A DNA stretch of 64,000 bases from Oscheius sp. JU75. Its lineage: Eukaryota; Nematoda; Chromadorea; Rhabditida; Rhabditidae. The notes below the pieces were generated by a model. That model saw nothing but the letters and a program-made list of their open reading frames with translations. It was not told where the DNA came from and did no database searches. Position 1 is the stretch's first letter. The number at the start of each line of letters is the position of its first letter. A program made the position numbers and the translations under genes. Shown in pieces: positions 45,738-58,858 of the stretch. Where the stretch lies: positions 3,410,001 to 3,474,000 of the forward strand of contig JASJZC010000007.1 in the NCBI GenBank assembly GCA_037178855.1. Reading direction: 5' to 3'.

Positions 45738-46107
45738 GCAGCTACAGCTGACAATGCGTGGAAATCATAGTAGCGTTTTTGTTGACATTGGGAATAATTT
45801 AGAAGAGACAGCGCTCCCGATCTGGGCGCTAAAGATTATTGTCTGTAGTTGTGAAAATGCAAGGTGTTAGCTTTAACCTTCATTTGTATCGCAAAAAAAC
45901 AATATTTTGATTAATACGGATAAAACTTGGCTAAAGAAGATTGGACAGGGCTGTGAGAACGTCTTGGCGGCAATATCACAGTATGGGACCTGCTAAATAC
46001 TGAACTTTGACGGGTTCTGTTTATATGTAAGATGTGCGAGAATCTTCTGGGTACCATTCTTCTTAACGCTCGAAGCACGTATTTGCCAGCATGGAAAGAG
46101 ACGTACT

Positions 46108-47707
46108 CTAGAATACTAATGTTAAAGAACAGTATGCTTTACCAAGAAGTAGAATACCAATAGCTCCCAACAATAGCTCTCCACAAAATCTGTATAAAGC
46201 GAACAGGTGCTGTAGTTTCAGAACTATGATTTCTCCATTTATATGGTTCCCAGAGGCTCCGTTATATCCGTCCAGTTTTGTATTATATTGCGTTGCTGCT
46301 GTTGAAAACCTATAAAATGCTTTGTCTCGCCACATACTGAAATATACGCTGGATATGAAGTTGCCACAGCCTGGTTAAATGCTTCGCGTAAACCAGGAAC
46401 ATTTCTGAGTTCTCTTATAATACAAAAGACAATCAGTTTAAACTCTTACTTTGACACCACATAAGTCAGCATTTCAGGAACCGAGTAAATATCTCTTACA
46501 AAAAGGATATTCAGCTTGCTGTCTACATAGATTATTGGCTGACTAGAACAAAGTTATTGGACACATTGAAAAGGCTAACTCTGAGGTGTCAACAGTTATC
46601 GTGCTGAAAGACACATGCTTTTCTCTCCGAACTTGTCTTTGAAGTTCATTTTCATCGTCAATCATCTTGATCCTGTACATGCTAAATGTTAAAGTTTCAT
46701 GAAGGAGTTACCGACTTGACGGAAGTTTTCTCAATTGGTCACACTGTTGAGGTGAGCAGTAATCGAACGGAGTCGCACCTCGCGGACTGAGTACCAGCGT
46801 CCAACCCTGAAATAATGTCAGCAGAAAGCAGAACGTCCTACTTCATGACGAACAGCATTGATCATTCCATCAATACTATTAAATAAGGCTCCTTTTGTGT
46901 GTGATAGAATGAGGAAGCTTTTCAATTTTGATTGAAAGTTATGATCGACAGTTAGACAGAAGAAAAGCCAAAACAAAATAAGAAGTTGCGCAGCTAAAGG
47001 ACTGTTTATTTGACAGTTGAATTGGTCAAACAATGCTTAAATGTGGGTCATGTAGATAAACGAGATATCCTACCTTGAAAACATATAAACATCCAGTCAA
47101 AGACGTTCTTTCCATTCTTTTTAAAAACTGTTGTGAAAGAGTGCATTAGTAAGCCGACCACGATTGAAGATAGACCAAGTAGAAGAAGTACCTAAATAGC
47201 TACCATATGTTTGGATAATAGCTACCTCTGGCGTGAAGGCGGTAATGATATAATCGGCTACTTCCAACTGTGGCGTTTCTTTCACAATATAGCCGTAGTA
47301 CATATGAAAAGTATAGATTAGAAACCTATTAAATTGAGATTACATAGGATACAGGTGTGGTGAAGTATGCTTTTTGCATTCGTTCTATTGTTTGTCTCAG
47401 CGGTAGGATAGAAATATCTGCCGAGCCGTTAGCAATCTAAAGAGAATTTAGGTAAGTTAATAGCCATACAAAGTCGAAGACATCATCAGAAATCACATCC
47501 TTTTGAATCACTTCCCCAGTACAGTTCATCAGCTGCAGAGCCAAATTCAAGTATTCCACCTAAATTATACTGAATGAAGACAAGGACACTCACAGCATAG
47601 CCAGGTTTTGGACAGGACAAATTCCAACAGTATTGAGTGAGGGTAACCAAAGGATAGTCATCTTGATACCCAATGGCTCGAAGATGACATGGCTGACGCA
47701 AAAGCAT
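46108..47707 (-). CDS. divergent ionotropic receptor-like channel, copy B
   Basis: Collinear with copy A along its whole length: MLLRQPCHLRAIGYQDDYP, YCWNLSCPKPGYAVEYLNL, ISILPLRQTIERMQKAYFTT, MYYGYIVKETPQLEVADYI, M1 LLLLGLSSIVVGLLMHSF, M3 FWLFFCLTVDHNFQSKLKS, FSTAATQYNTKLDGYNG and the last helix LYRFCGELLLGAIGILLLG. Within PVSY|MYYGY it has a 43-bp interruption that copy A lacks. The interruption begins gtaatc but ends ttttcat, not cag, and must be removed to keep frame, so this copy either uses a non-canonical acceptor or is a recent pseudogene. The other introns have normal borders. Confidence 0.68.
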
Positions 47708-47917
47708 GCAATTGTACGAAAAGAACAGCTAGGCGCTGCTAGCGTGTATGAATTATTCCTCCAGGTAACACATTTGTCTCAGATCTATGGAGCCAAAGAT
47801 TCTTTGGGAAGTTCACCGAGAGACTGAAACTCATCGAGTGTTACCGATTGGAACGGAAGGGATTATCGTCCCCAGTACATAGCCTGACATACGTGTTTGA
47901 TCCGGCGGTTTCATCGA

Positions 47918-50082
47918 ATGCTGAAGCTGTTGCCAATCGTTCTGTTTCTTATGCGATTTCAAGTAAGCATTCATTTCACTAACAACACTTGTCTTAGGAG
48001 AGTTTTTCTTCAATAGCAGAAGAAACCCAGCAAACCAGAGAACAGTTCCTCAACATAGAGGACAAGTTGAAGAAGCTAACAGAAGTTCAAAAAGCGCTCT
48101 TTGGGGTCAAATCGTCTACCAAGGAAGATGATGCTGTAGTACAAGTAAGAAACCTTCAAACTTTGAAATAGTTTCCAGGATAATAATGGCGGTGTGTTTG
48201 ATATATTCGCCGCTGATACACAGTCAACTCGTCCGGAACAGCTATCCTACCTTTTTGAAGGAGATATCGTTCTCACTGATGAGCAAGCGAATTCAATTTT
48301 ACAGTAGTTACGTTAAACCATAGCGTGAACACTTCTTCTAGGAACGCTATGAACCAGATGCAGAAACATAGAAGTGGAAAAGGATCCCGTCACAGACGGT
48401 CGTTAGTCAAAAGTTTAAGTCAACGATGGACCACTTTTCCGATTCCCTACTACATTAATACAAACACTGGAGGTGAGGCTTTATTTTTCTTTCCATAACT
48501 TGATTAAGTTGATGAGCAGTCTGTCTTAAATGGAGTTGCAAAATGGGAGCAAGAAAGCTGTTTAACATTCTCGAGATCGATGATGTACCCAAGTACAATG
48601 AATGCCTTGGAGTTCATTAAAGGTTCTGGGTAACAATTTTCAGGGTTCCACAAGTTATCAAATTTGAGGTGCTACTCGTATATTGGTAAATCCGGAAATC
48701 GACCCCAGCAACTTTCAATCGGAACAGGATGTACCAGTCTCGGAACGGTGACTCACGAAATTGGTAAACCGACCCGTAGATTGGAATTACAACGTTTAGG
48801 TCACGCGCTTGGTTTGTATCACGAGCAGTCTCGATTTGATCGCAACGACTACGTTGATATCATGGTTCAAAACATCCAATCGTCCTACTTGGGCCAATTT
48901 TCTCGACAGGGTCTGAATGTTATGACAGACTATGGCGTCGGTTATGACTACGGCTCCGTTATGCACTATGATCAATCTGTAAAGTTTGACTCGGTTCTGA
49001 ACCACTCTTTAGGCTTTCAATACCAGAGGACGAATCACTATTGAGACTACTGATGGCAACTATCAAGTAGGTACCGAAAAATTTGGTCAAGTTTCCCACT
49101 TCCAGCAAACAATTGGACAGAGAACAGCTCCCTCTTTCGCAGATGTCAAGAGAATAAACTTTGCTTATTGCAATGGTAAGGCGACTTAATGGAAAACACC
49201 TGTGTTTAAGCTAGCTGTCCAGTTCCACTCAGCTGTCAAAATGGTGGTTATACAGACCCGAAGGTATCCAGATTTCACAAGCCACAATCGGTTTCGTATT
49301 CAGAACTGTCTGACTTGCCGCTGTCCGGATGGGTTGGGTGGAGTCTTGTGCGATACTGCGAAACCGTCTACCGGTGAATGTGGACAGACTACGTTTACTA
49401 CGACAGCTGAAGCTCAAATTGTTAAAGTTTCTGGAAAGAAAACTTGTAGCTACTTTGTGAAGGTGGTTTATGCAAGAGAATACAAACAGAATTTTCAGGC
49501 ACCCGCCGGCATGACAGTTGCTTTCCAGCTCGGGAACTTGTCCTTTTCAAACCATAATCCCTGTTCGGAGTTTATAGAAGTGAAATACCGAGCTAATTTG
49601 GTTCAGTCTGGTGCAAGGTAAGAGTCAACTCTAATAATGGGGTTCTTTTCAGGTTTTGCAAAAGATATCCGACACTGTCTTACACCGAATCCAATACTCT
49701 AGTTTTGATTTACAAGGGAGACCAGCCAAATAGTGCTGTAAATGTACGATTCAAAACGGGATCGGCAATAGGTTCAAAGACTGATTATTCTGTTTCAACT
49801 TACGATTACTATGGGTAGGACATCCTGTTGTACTGAAAGCCTCGCTTCAGTGATTACTATGTCGATACACCTACTGAGGACTGCTCAGAATGGAGTCCTT
49901 GCAGTGCCGAGTGTGGAGCATGTGGTCAGACGACCAGATTTTGTAATGGAATACCACAATTAGCTCCCTGTAACTTTGCCCCATGTGCTAACAACTATTG
50001 TTGTTCACCCGCTATAAGTCACAAAAATAACTGTATACTGCCATCCTCTTGGAATATCAATAAGCGTCTGTTAGACTTTTGA
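47918..50082 (+). CDS. astacin metalloprotease with EGF, CUB and TSP1 domains (NAS family)
   Basis: Start at 47918 (MLKLLPIVLFLMRF, signal peptide), then a helical propeptide (AEETQQTREQFLNIEDKLKK) and a basic processing region (QKHRSGKGSRHRRS). The catalytic domain has WTTFPIPYYINTNTG, the zinc site HEIGHALGLYHEQSRFDRND (split by an intron within EIG|H) and the Met-turn GSVMHYDQSAFNTRG. An EGF-like module (CPVPLSCQNGGYTDP, CRCPDGLGGVLC), a CUB domain (CGQTTFTTTAEAQIVKV, NPCSEFIEVKY, VLIYKGD) and a TSP1 repeat (CSEWSPCSAECGACGQTTRFC) follow. This order is that of C. elegans NAS-33 to NAS-37, secreted enzymes acting on cuticle and in molting or hatching. Zinc ligands, catalytic Glu and Met-turn are all present, so it should be active. 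Confidence 0.93.
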
Positions 50083-50224
50083 TTAAATGAAACTTGTACA
50101 CTTATCATACACAGATAGCTACTGCAGAAATCAGAACTGCTACGCAAGATCCGTTTTTCGCGAAAGGACCCGGCTGTCCTTTTTGATAAGAAGGACTGAT
50201 ATTAAGACAATCTCCGGTGCCCAG

Positions 50225-51409
50225 ATGCTGCGTCTTTTGGTTTTTGGAACTCTTTTGGCTACAGGTCGCAAGTTTTTTTTCTTTTGTAACCATTCTGTTT
50301 TCAGCTTTTGGCAGCTGCCCCCAGTTCTATACGCCTGGTGCCAACGGAGACTGTTATCGGGTAGCTTTGTTTGGAGTCAAAACATTATCAGCTTCCAGTA
50401 CTTCCGAGGAGCCCAGACATTTAAGCATGCTGGACAACGATGCGCTCAGGATGGTGGACATATCGCCAGCGCTCTTAATGCTTTTGTAAGAAGATTGTTC
50501 ATTGATTAATGTCGCTTCAGGGCAACAACATTGTTCACGGAATGACAACTGACCCTCCTTCATGGCTCGGTCTTGTTTGTCCCACAAGCAGCTCATCAAA
50601 CTGTGCATGGGATGATGGAACGGTCTATTCAAGCAGCTCGTACCAGAACTTTGCAGGTTTAACCGTCAAAACAGTCTGAAAGGCTCTTTTTTTTTTTTTA
50701 GTAAACTCGGGCACCTCTGGCGCCAACTGCACTTTTATTCAGAACGACGGTACTTGGAACTTTGATAAATGTGATGCTACCAAGTCGTTTGTCTGTGAAG
50801 TCCCCGACAGCGGAAGTGAGTGGTTCTTTTCTGCCAAAGATCAAATGAGTCACAGCTGCTGATTGCTACGGCTACAGCAAAGGATCCAGTTTATGCTACA
50901 AGACATATTATGGGCTCAAGACTTTTAACGAGGGTCATTCTGTGTGTCTCCAGGAATGTGCAGATCTTGCCTACATTTCTAACCAAGCCGTTAGTATAGT
51001 TTACGCTATGTTCCAACATTATCTTATAGGAAAATGATAGAACAGTAGCTGGTTTGTGCTGGGAATGCGATAACCAGAATGTATTGGCCAAGATTGGACT
51101 CACTCTAGCGGGGGATGTCTACTCATGGACCAATGGACAGTCCTTCAATCCTAACACTGATTACTCCAATTTTGGTACTGTGTTAATAATTGTCAAATCT
51201 ACGGTTGTTTAGCTTTTGTCAAGCCTTCGTTGGGTAACTGTGTTGCAATTGCTGTTGCCGATACTACCGTGTCTGGAAAATCTGTCAAACGAGGTCAATG
51301 GGTTAATGTGAGTTGCACCCAATACGGTCCTTTTGTCTGTAATCGCGGTAAGAATCTGATATTTATTTCAGTCATACGGTTTTCAGCACCTGGACAATGC
51401 AACAAGTAA
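50225..51409 (+). CDS. secreted protein with two C-type lectin domains
   Basis: Start at 50225 directly after a GCCCAG acceptor; signal peptide MLRLLVFGTLLATA. First domain: CPQFYTPGANGDCYRYFRGA, QTFKHAGQRCAQDGGHIASA, SWLGLVCPTSS, CAWDDGTVYSSSSYQNFA, NDGTWNFDKCDATKSFVCE. Second domain: CYGYSKGSSLCYKTYYGLKT, FNEGHSVCLQECADLAYIS, KIGLTLAGDVYSWTNGQSF, RGQWVNVSCTQYGPFVC. The EPN and WND calcium/sugar motifs of mannose-binding lectins are not conserved, so calcium-dependent sugar binding is doubtful. Nematode clec genes are numerous and many are infection-induced. It lies 140 bp after the astacin gene on the same strand. Confidence 0.88.
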
Positions 51410-51527
51410 CGGATATTTCGTCTGTGTAATAAACAGTCAAACAATGTGGTTTTCGTCAGATATGCTGGTATCAATAGACTAGATATGGTACATACATGTG
51501 TTGAAGTGAGAAGCCGCTTCGAAAGAA

Positions 51528-52608
51528 TTAGGCCTTTTGTCGACGAACAAGAAAAGTAAGTATCAAGAGCAATATAGCAACAGCTCCGATTGAGCCATAG
51601 TAATAATAGTCATACGCTAAATTGACCGTTGAAGGTTGAAAGTAATAGGTGTACTTACCGATACTATCCTTATTTTGTTTGACAACCTGCTCATCATCGG
51701 AAATCTCGTTTGAATTTGAAAAGTCGTGGAAGTCCGCGGAACCAGATTTGTCTGAAACTGTTTTCTATGAGATAATATTTAGTGACCCACCTATCTTCTT
51801 AAACTTCTCTATCCATTTTTTGACTGCAAAGTCAAAAATGCCGTAGTATTCAATGGCTCCCTCGTTGACACCTCCTTCGACAGTGCCTTAAGTAAAACTT
51901 TCAGTTCAAAATTATATTTCAAGATTACCTTCCACCACCCAGTAAAATGAACTGTCTGGCACTATTCTTCCCTTGACAGTGACGCTCATTTTCGAGTCCA
52001 TCTCGGTTGCGCAGAGTAAAAACTTTGTAAAGTGATTGTTGTTTGATGATAGATACCTCGAGGTGAAACGTATCCGAAAATGGAAAGCCACTGTTGCTCA
52101 GGGTACGCAAAAAAACAAGAGATGACTTTTCTTTATCAATAACGACCTAAAAGCTAGTGTGCAACTTCCAGAAAACATACCTGAGTCTCGTTTACGTGAC
52201 TCGTTTTCACAAATGCAGACCTCGGGTCAATATCGTACAGAAGAGTGCGTTGATACCTCCCTGTGTAGCCATTTTCTTCCCACTGCGTTTCATTCCAGCC
52301 AGTAGCTTCTAGGATAGGGAATGTTGTACCTATGGAGGTTACATACTTTATCAACACCGAACTGACCTGCTTCCATGATGAAGCTGCGCATTTGTACAAA
52401 CCAATGCTCCTTTCTGAGCCAGAATCTTGAAAAATCTGTCATGCTCATTTCGTAGGTGGTGCTCAGCCATTCTCTACCCTCAAAAATTTCACACGTAAAG
52501 TTCTGAAACGTTAATTTTACGTAGAAGAAAGAAACACACCTCGTACACATCAACTTGGGCATGGGTCGATGAAAATGATATCGTGAAAATCGCTACGAGA
52601 AAAATCAT
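51528..52608 (-). CDS. type I membrane protein of unknown family
   Basis: Start at 52608 (MIFLVAIFTISFSSTHAQ, signal peptide). About seven exons encode an ectodomain: NFTCEIFEGREWLSTTYEMS, GWNETQWEENGYTGRYQR, HVNETQ, FPFSDTFHLE, MSVTVKGRIVPDSSFYWVVE and KKWIEKFKKI. An acidic juxtamembrane segment (SNEISDDEQVV) and a terminal helix YGSIGAVAILLLILTFLV with RRQKA follow. N-glycosylation sites occur (NFT, NET). Only one cysteine is evident in the ectodomain. I do not recognise the family; the architecture suggests a small receptor or surface protein. One exon (after the donor HLE|gta) has two usable frames; I chose the one giving TVKGRIVPDSSFYWVVEG. Confidence 0.7.
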
Positions 52609-52638
52609 CTTGAAGTAAGATCATCCAATAAAACAGCT

Positions 52639-52798
52639 CTATCTTGAAGTCCGTCCCGAATAATTTATAAACACATCAGGATAGACGAGAGTGAAAAAGT
52701 TGAGAGCATGGGGTGAGCTTCCGACAGAAAAATGAACCAGCTGTTCAGGGAGAGAGATTGTGACGTCAGGGATACCTTTCGGACATTGAAAGAGGTAC
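52639..52798 (-). pseudogene. orphan exon, possible gene fragment
   Basis: After a GAGCGCAG acceptor the frame is open for 52 codons to a TAG: YLFQCPKGIPDVTISLPEQL, HFSVGSSPHALNFFTLVYPD, then VFINYSGRTSR. The composition looks coding, but no upstream exon or start was found. It could be a remnant left beside the type I membrane gene or part of an unassembled gene. Confidence 0.3.
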
Positions 52799-55056
52799 CT
52801 GCGCTCAAAATAGAAAGACAAGACCTGCAATTGTTAACTGGGTAAAGAAAACTACTCAACATTCATAGGCAGAAACTTATAAGTAAGAGTAGGCTATAAA
52901 CAAAAATTAGCACATGTTTTGACTCGGGGCCATCTGGCATCGTAAACGCGAGATCTTCGAATTCCAGGCTTTTTCACACGTGACTGTCTGCACCATAAAA
53001 ATCGGTGATTGGAAACAGTTGAAGCTACAGAAATAAAGAGCTCTGGGAATCTGAGTCCAAAGAACTTAAACGGTCCTTATTCTAAACGATACTCCTCAAG
53101 AATCACGTCAGTATTGTAACCCCTATTGGTAAGCTAAGCAGATTAAACTTACACTTACCACTTTTTCAAAGCGAAGATCTGACTATGTGTGTTAATATCT
53201 TTATTGACTACAATGTCGAAAAAGGTCAGCCAGTATCAGAGCAACACTATCTATTTCCAAATGCCCTAGCGTCTCCATGTCTGTTTTGAGCTGAATGTAT
53301 TGGAAAGGTTGATAATCTAAGTACTCTGCTCATTTATATAGACACCATTCCTACATTAGATAAGAGGTAATATATCGCGGTTACCCGTTTGGGTTAACTG
53401 GCTTTCGTGACAGACCACCCAAATGTTTTCGCGTAACCGTCTGCTTCTTGCAGCAAAAACAACACTGTTTCTTCATTGGCCTTGGTCTAATTGTTTATAG
53501 CTGTCCTTTTGGGAACGAGTCCATGTAACTGTTTTGAATTATTCGACACGGCGCCTTATTTACCCGGCATCCACACCGCAGAAGCATAAGTACACATGGC
53601 GTTATCACTAACCACTATGCCAAAGACCGTATTTGTAAACAGGCATACATGTACCACTATGTATGGTCTCACTGACAGAATCCGTATCTGCCAATGATGT
53701 CTCACACGTCGGTGACAGGTGCTGGTTTCACTTTCCTAGCTGATTGCTTTCCGGCCACTTTTTGCGTGGCGGCAGGCTTGTTTTCTGAAAAAGTCTCACA
53801 GTTTGCTTCTCATATGACCGCCTTTCCTTTCTCGGACAGTAACTTCTTCGTTCTACCAATTGTCTCTCTCCTTCGTTTTTTGGATATGCCTTGCTTGAAC
53901 CCCCGGAATATTTCTTGAACTGTCTGCCACTTGCAGTCTCTGATCGGATGACCACAGTAAGATGAACGAAGTATTTGAGTAACCGAAGGTGACTTCCGAC
54001 GCAAGCAGCCTAAGACGTGCAGCAAATAGCTGCTTTTCTTTCGTTCCGTTCACATTCATTCGCTGTTTGATTACTAGCCTCCGTAGGGTGCGTCGGCCCA
54101 TTCAATGAACCAGTTTTGCACAACCTCACCGGCCTCTGCTTCCACTCATCTCACGCGTACCGTCAAAAAACCAATCCGCTAAGCGGATGTCTGTTCCTAG
54201 GCCTAATTTCCTGCCACAATTTGAGTTCTTTTCAACTGCTCTCCATATTTACTCTCTTAGGCGTCAGAATTCTGAGATTCCACGTTTGCACGACGCGTTG
54301 CTGGCCTAGACTCGCTCACATGCTAATCCACTTTACGCACACGAAATGTCCTGTTGTCTGTCCAGGTTGGCGCCAAGTTTTTGCTCGAGGCAAAAACGTG
54401 GACTTATTGAGAAATAACTCTGTTCATTGTCTGCCGATTGTGGACTGAAGCAGATTCTGTTCTTTCCTCATTCTAATCCGCTTTTATTCCGTTGTTCACG
54501 TAACAATCACGTACCAAGTAGTAAGAGAAAGAAATAACGAGGAAATGCAGTGTTTTGGTATTTACCATACAAATAGCAATACGTGCTCCTTTCCCAACGG
54601 TGTTAGCTCGTTGTTTGTGTATTTTGCATGAAAGTCCTTTCCGACTGCCGATTTAAGCCAACTTGTCCCTCTATTTTGCCTACCCGGGCCGACTGACAAT
54701 TACGTGCCCGAGGCGTGAAACAACAACAGGTAGACAGAACAGATTTCCCACTGACACAGTTCCATATCTGTTGCGGCCTCCAAGAGCACAATGAACAATT
54801 TTTTATATGTCGACTAAGCAAATAATGACCTCGGCCTCGAGAGCGGTGTCCGCAACCGATTCCCTCTTTCTCTGTGGACCCACACCAGAATATCCGGTAG
54901 CTAGTTTCTCTACTGTCCGCACTCCCTCCGTAGGACGCAGACGACGGTCACACGTTTCCCCCTTTTTACTATAGATCCATGTTAGCCGCTACAATTTGTT
55001 CTTTTATTGGCAGTAGTGACACATGGATATCTCATTGGAAGGAGGCGCGATGGGAT

Positions 55057-55092
55057 CGACCTTGAGCGTAAGACGCTAACTACCCAAGGTCG
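55057..55092. ncRNA. compact two-tier hairpin, tRNA-like on the minus strand
   Basis: CGACCTTG (55057-55064) pairs with CAAGGTCG (55085-55092). Inside, AGCG (55065-55068) pairs with CGCT (55074-55077) around the 5-nt loop taaga. On the minus strand the flanks AGCGCGA and TCGCGCC also pair, and AGGTCGATCCC resembles a tRNA B box lacking one T. The whole is only about 53 nt, too short for a normal tRNA. It may be a degenerate tRNA-derived sequence or chance. Confidence 0.25.
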
Positions 55093-55260
55093 CGCTCGCA
55101 AGCTGACTTCTCTTCCAGCTCATCTCTCCTCACACCTTTTTCCGCGCGCTTTACTCATGGGATATCGTCGTTATATTTTGATAACCTTGACGTGAAACTG
55201 GTTCTCGTTGGTCAGTACGTCCAATCGCACTTTTTCCGCAACTCCAAACGGTCAGAACGT

Positions 55261-55308
55261 GTAAGAACTCTTGAACCTGTCATTGGTAGCAGGTTCAAAA
55301 GTTCTTAC
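55261..55308. repeat. 19-bp hairpin with 10-nt loop
   Basis: The arm 55261-55279 (GTAAGAACTCTTGAACCTG) and the arm 55290-55308 (CAGGTTCAAAAGTTCTTAC) are reverse complements with one difference that still allows a G-U pair in RNA. The 48-nt hairpin is shorter than a usual pre-miRNA and pairing does not extend outward. It lies in a gene-poor interval. Confidence 0.5.
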
Positions 55309-56992
55309 TTCCAACGCACTTTAACGTCAAGTGGTTCGACAGGATACACACTTGTTGCAAGAGCGAACCAGCTGATTCATTGAAGGTCGCCTCGAGGTGT
55401 TCTTTTCCGTGTTAGCCGGGAAATAAAGGGTAGTTAACAGGATCAGAAGTAGTTTTCTTCTATTAACGAAAGCTATTTTAAACGAACAATTCCTTTGCTC
55501 GTTTCTTTGACTTTTCTTGTTATCTGGAAAAGACTGCGACGATTCTTTGAGATACGAAAGGAGCTCAGGAGTTTTTATCAGTCAAAGATAGTATTGTCAA
55601 TTCTTGCTCTAACGCTGTCACGAATAGGGTTATTTTTGGTCAAAAGCTTTCAAAAGACATTGTTTTGCCGCATAAGATGGCACCGTGGCGTCTTCAAACA
55701 AAGCGTTTTTGAAGCAATTGAGATTTTTTTCACACTCCTTTTTCGCCGAAAAAGTACGGCGTTATCTGGGATCAGTCAAACAAATCCATTGTAATTTTTT
55801 TGAACTTGGGTCCAACCCATTAACACCTCCCAATCACATCAATCAGACTGATACCTCTTCTCTTGGCTGAAATCTTTGCGTCACAGTCGCCATAGTAGTC
55901 GCCTTGCCACTTCTCTATTTGCTCGTTTGACGTACCCGAAGATCCTCCCTGATTCACTGCGCGTATTCCTCCTGGAACAACTTTACTTGCACTCTTGGTC
56001 GCAGTCTCTTTTCTCCCAGTTTTTTGTTTTCTGGTGGTCGCCACTGATGATGATTCAGAACCGGGACACTGATATCAATACGATCGAATATATAAGCGTG
56101 AACAGGCTGCATAAAAGGGAGAACTCTGCTGCTTCGATACTTTGTCTAGTGTGATAAAACGCCGAATCGTGTCCATACTTTACGGTTTATTTAACTGCGT
56201 GTCTTTCTCTTATCTTCGAGCTCGTGGTGCCCATAAGTCGCCTATAGTTTTCATTTCCTCCTTTTCCCTTTCTCTCTACAGGCGGGATCGTTCCCATGAC
56301 GGCTTGCTGCCTGCGCAGATCTCAATGTGAATTGTCTTAATGTCTCTGTGACCTCGAGGCCCACACCCACCACATGATTCATTTCCTTCTGATAGTACGT
56401 AGCTGGTTTCTCTAGTCTTCTTTCTACTTACGGTACTTTTATGTGCCTGCCTGTTGCACCAATATATCCAGCTTTCTGTCCTTATCTGCGTTCTTTTCGT
56501 ATTCTTTGCTTTTCAGTGGCGTTTATGGCCAATAAGCTTTTTGGTTATCGTGCTTCTACTGGCCGGTGCAAAACCGAATCGGCTGATTAGCTCTTCGTTA
56601 TAAATAGAAGCTGTTGAGAAAGTAAAAATGACGCGTGGGAGGATGATTAACTGAAAAGAGTCAGCCCTTCTCACTAATAAGATAACACTCGGGCGCTTTT
56701 CCTCAAAACCTTATCATCATCTCTTGTGTAAGCTTGCCACCCTTCTGTATCTCTCTGTATTGATTTCATTTCACACTTGATGTTCCACATCCACACTTCT
56801 CGGCTGATATAGAAGCATGACCGGTCGCCGCTGTGGTATAATCCACTTAGCTAGTAGCTGTCGGCGGTTTATACCGCTCGCACCGTCGTCACTACTGTTT
56901 CGCGCCCCGCGCTTAGTTCCTGCCATTTGCAAAGTACGCCTGTACTTTTTTTGTCTTTTCTCGTAGTATACTTACTACAAGTTTCAGTAAAA

Positions 56993-58669
<1,677 letters not shown>

Positions 58670-58858
58670 GTAGCCAGGATTGTAGTTTGTTTCTAACCCC
58701 TTTGCTCAACCTATTGACGAATACCGATGTGTAAGTCATAGTACTGTGTACGTGTCATCATTATTCCCCGAAGCTGACGGTTGTACCATGTCGGCATAAT
58801 TTAGAGGACAGTGTCCTGTCCTACAACCAATCACCTCCTAAGTAATAAATTGATGTCT

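Larger units (their letters stand above)
52862..56992. other. g gene-poor 4.1-kb interval upstream of the MAP kinase
   Basis: Frames of 60-110 codons occur on both strands (for example 53694-53918, 54116-54448, 55495-55794), but none has a domain, signal peptide or splice partners. GC content rises around 54.8-55.2 kb. Two good hairpins lie here (listed separately). CTCTCT-type pyrimidine runs near 56.2-56.8 kb may be part of the mpk promoter. Confidence 0.4.

Noticed and set aside
53694-54448. Frames of 70-110 codons on both strands
   Set aside because: Overlapping, domain-less and without splice partners; consistent with chance in GC-richer sequence.
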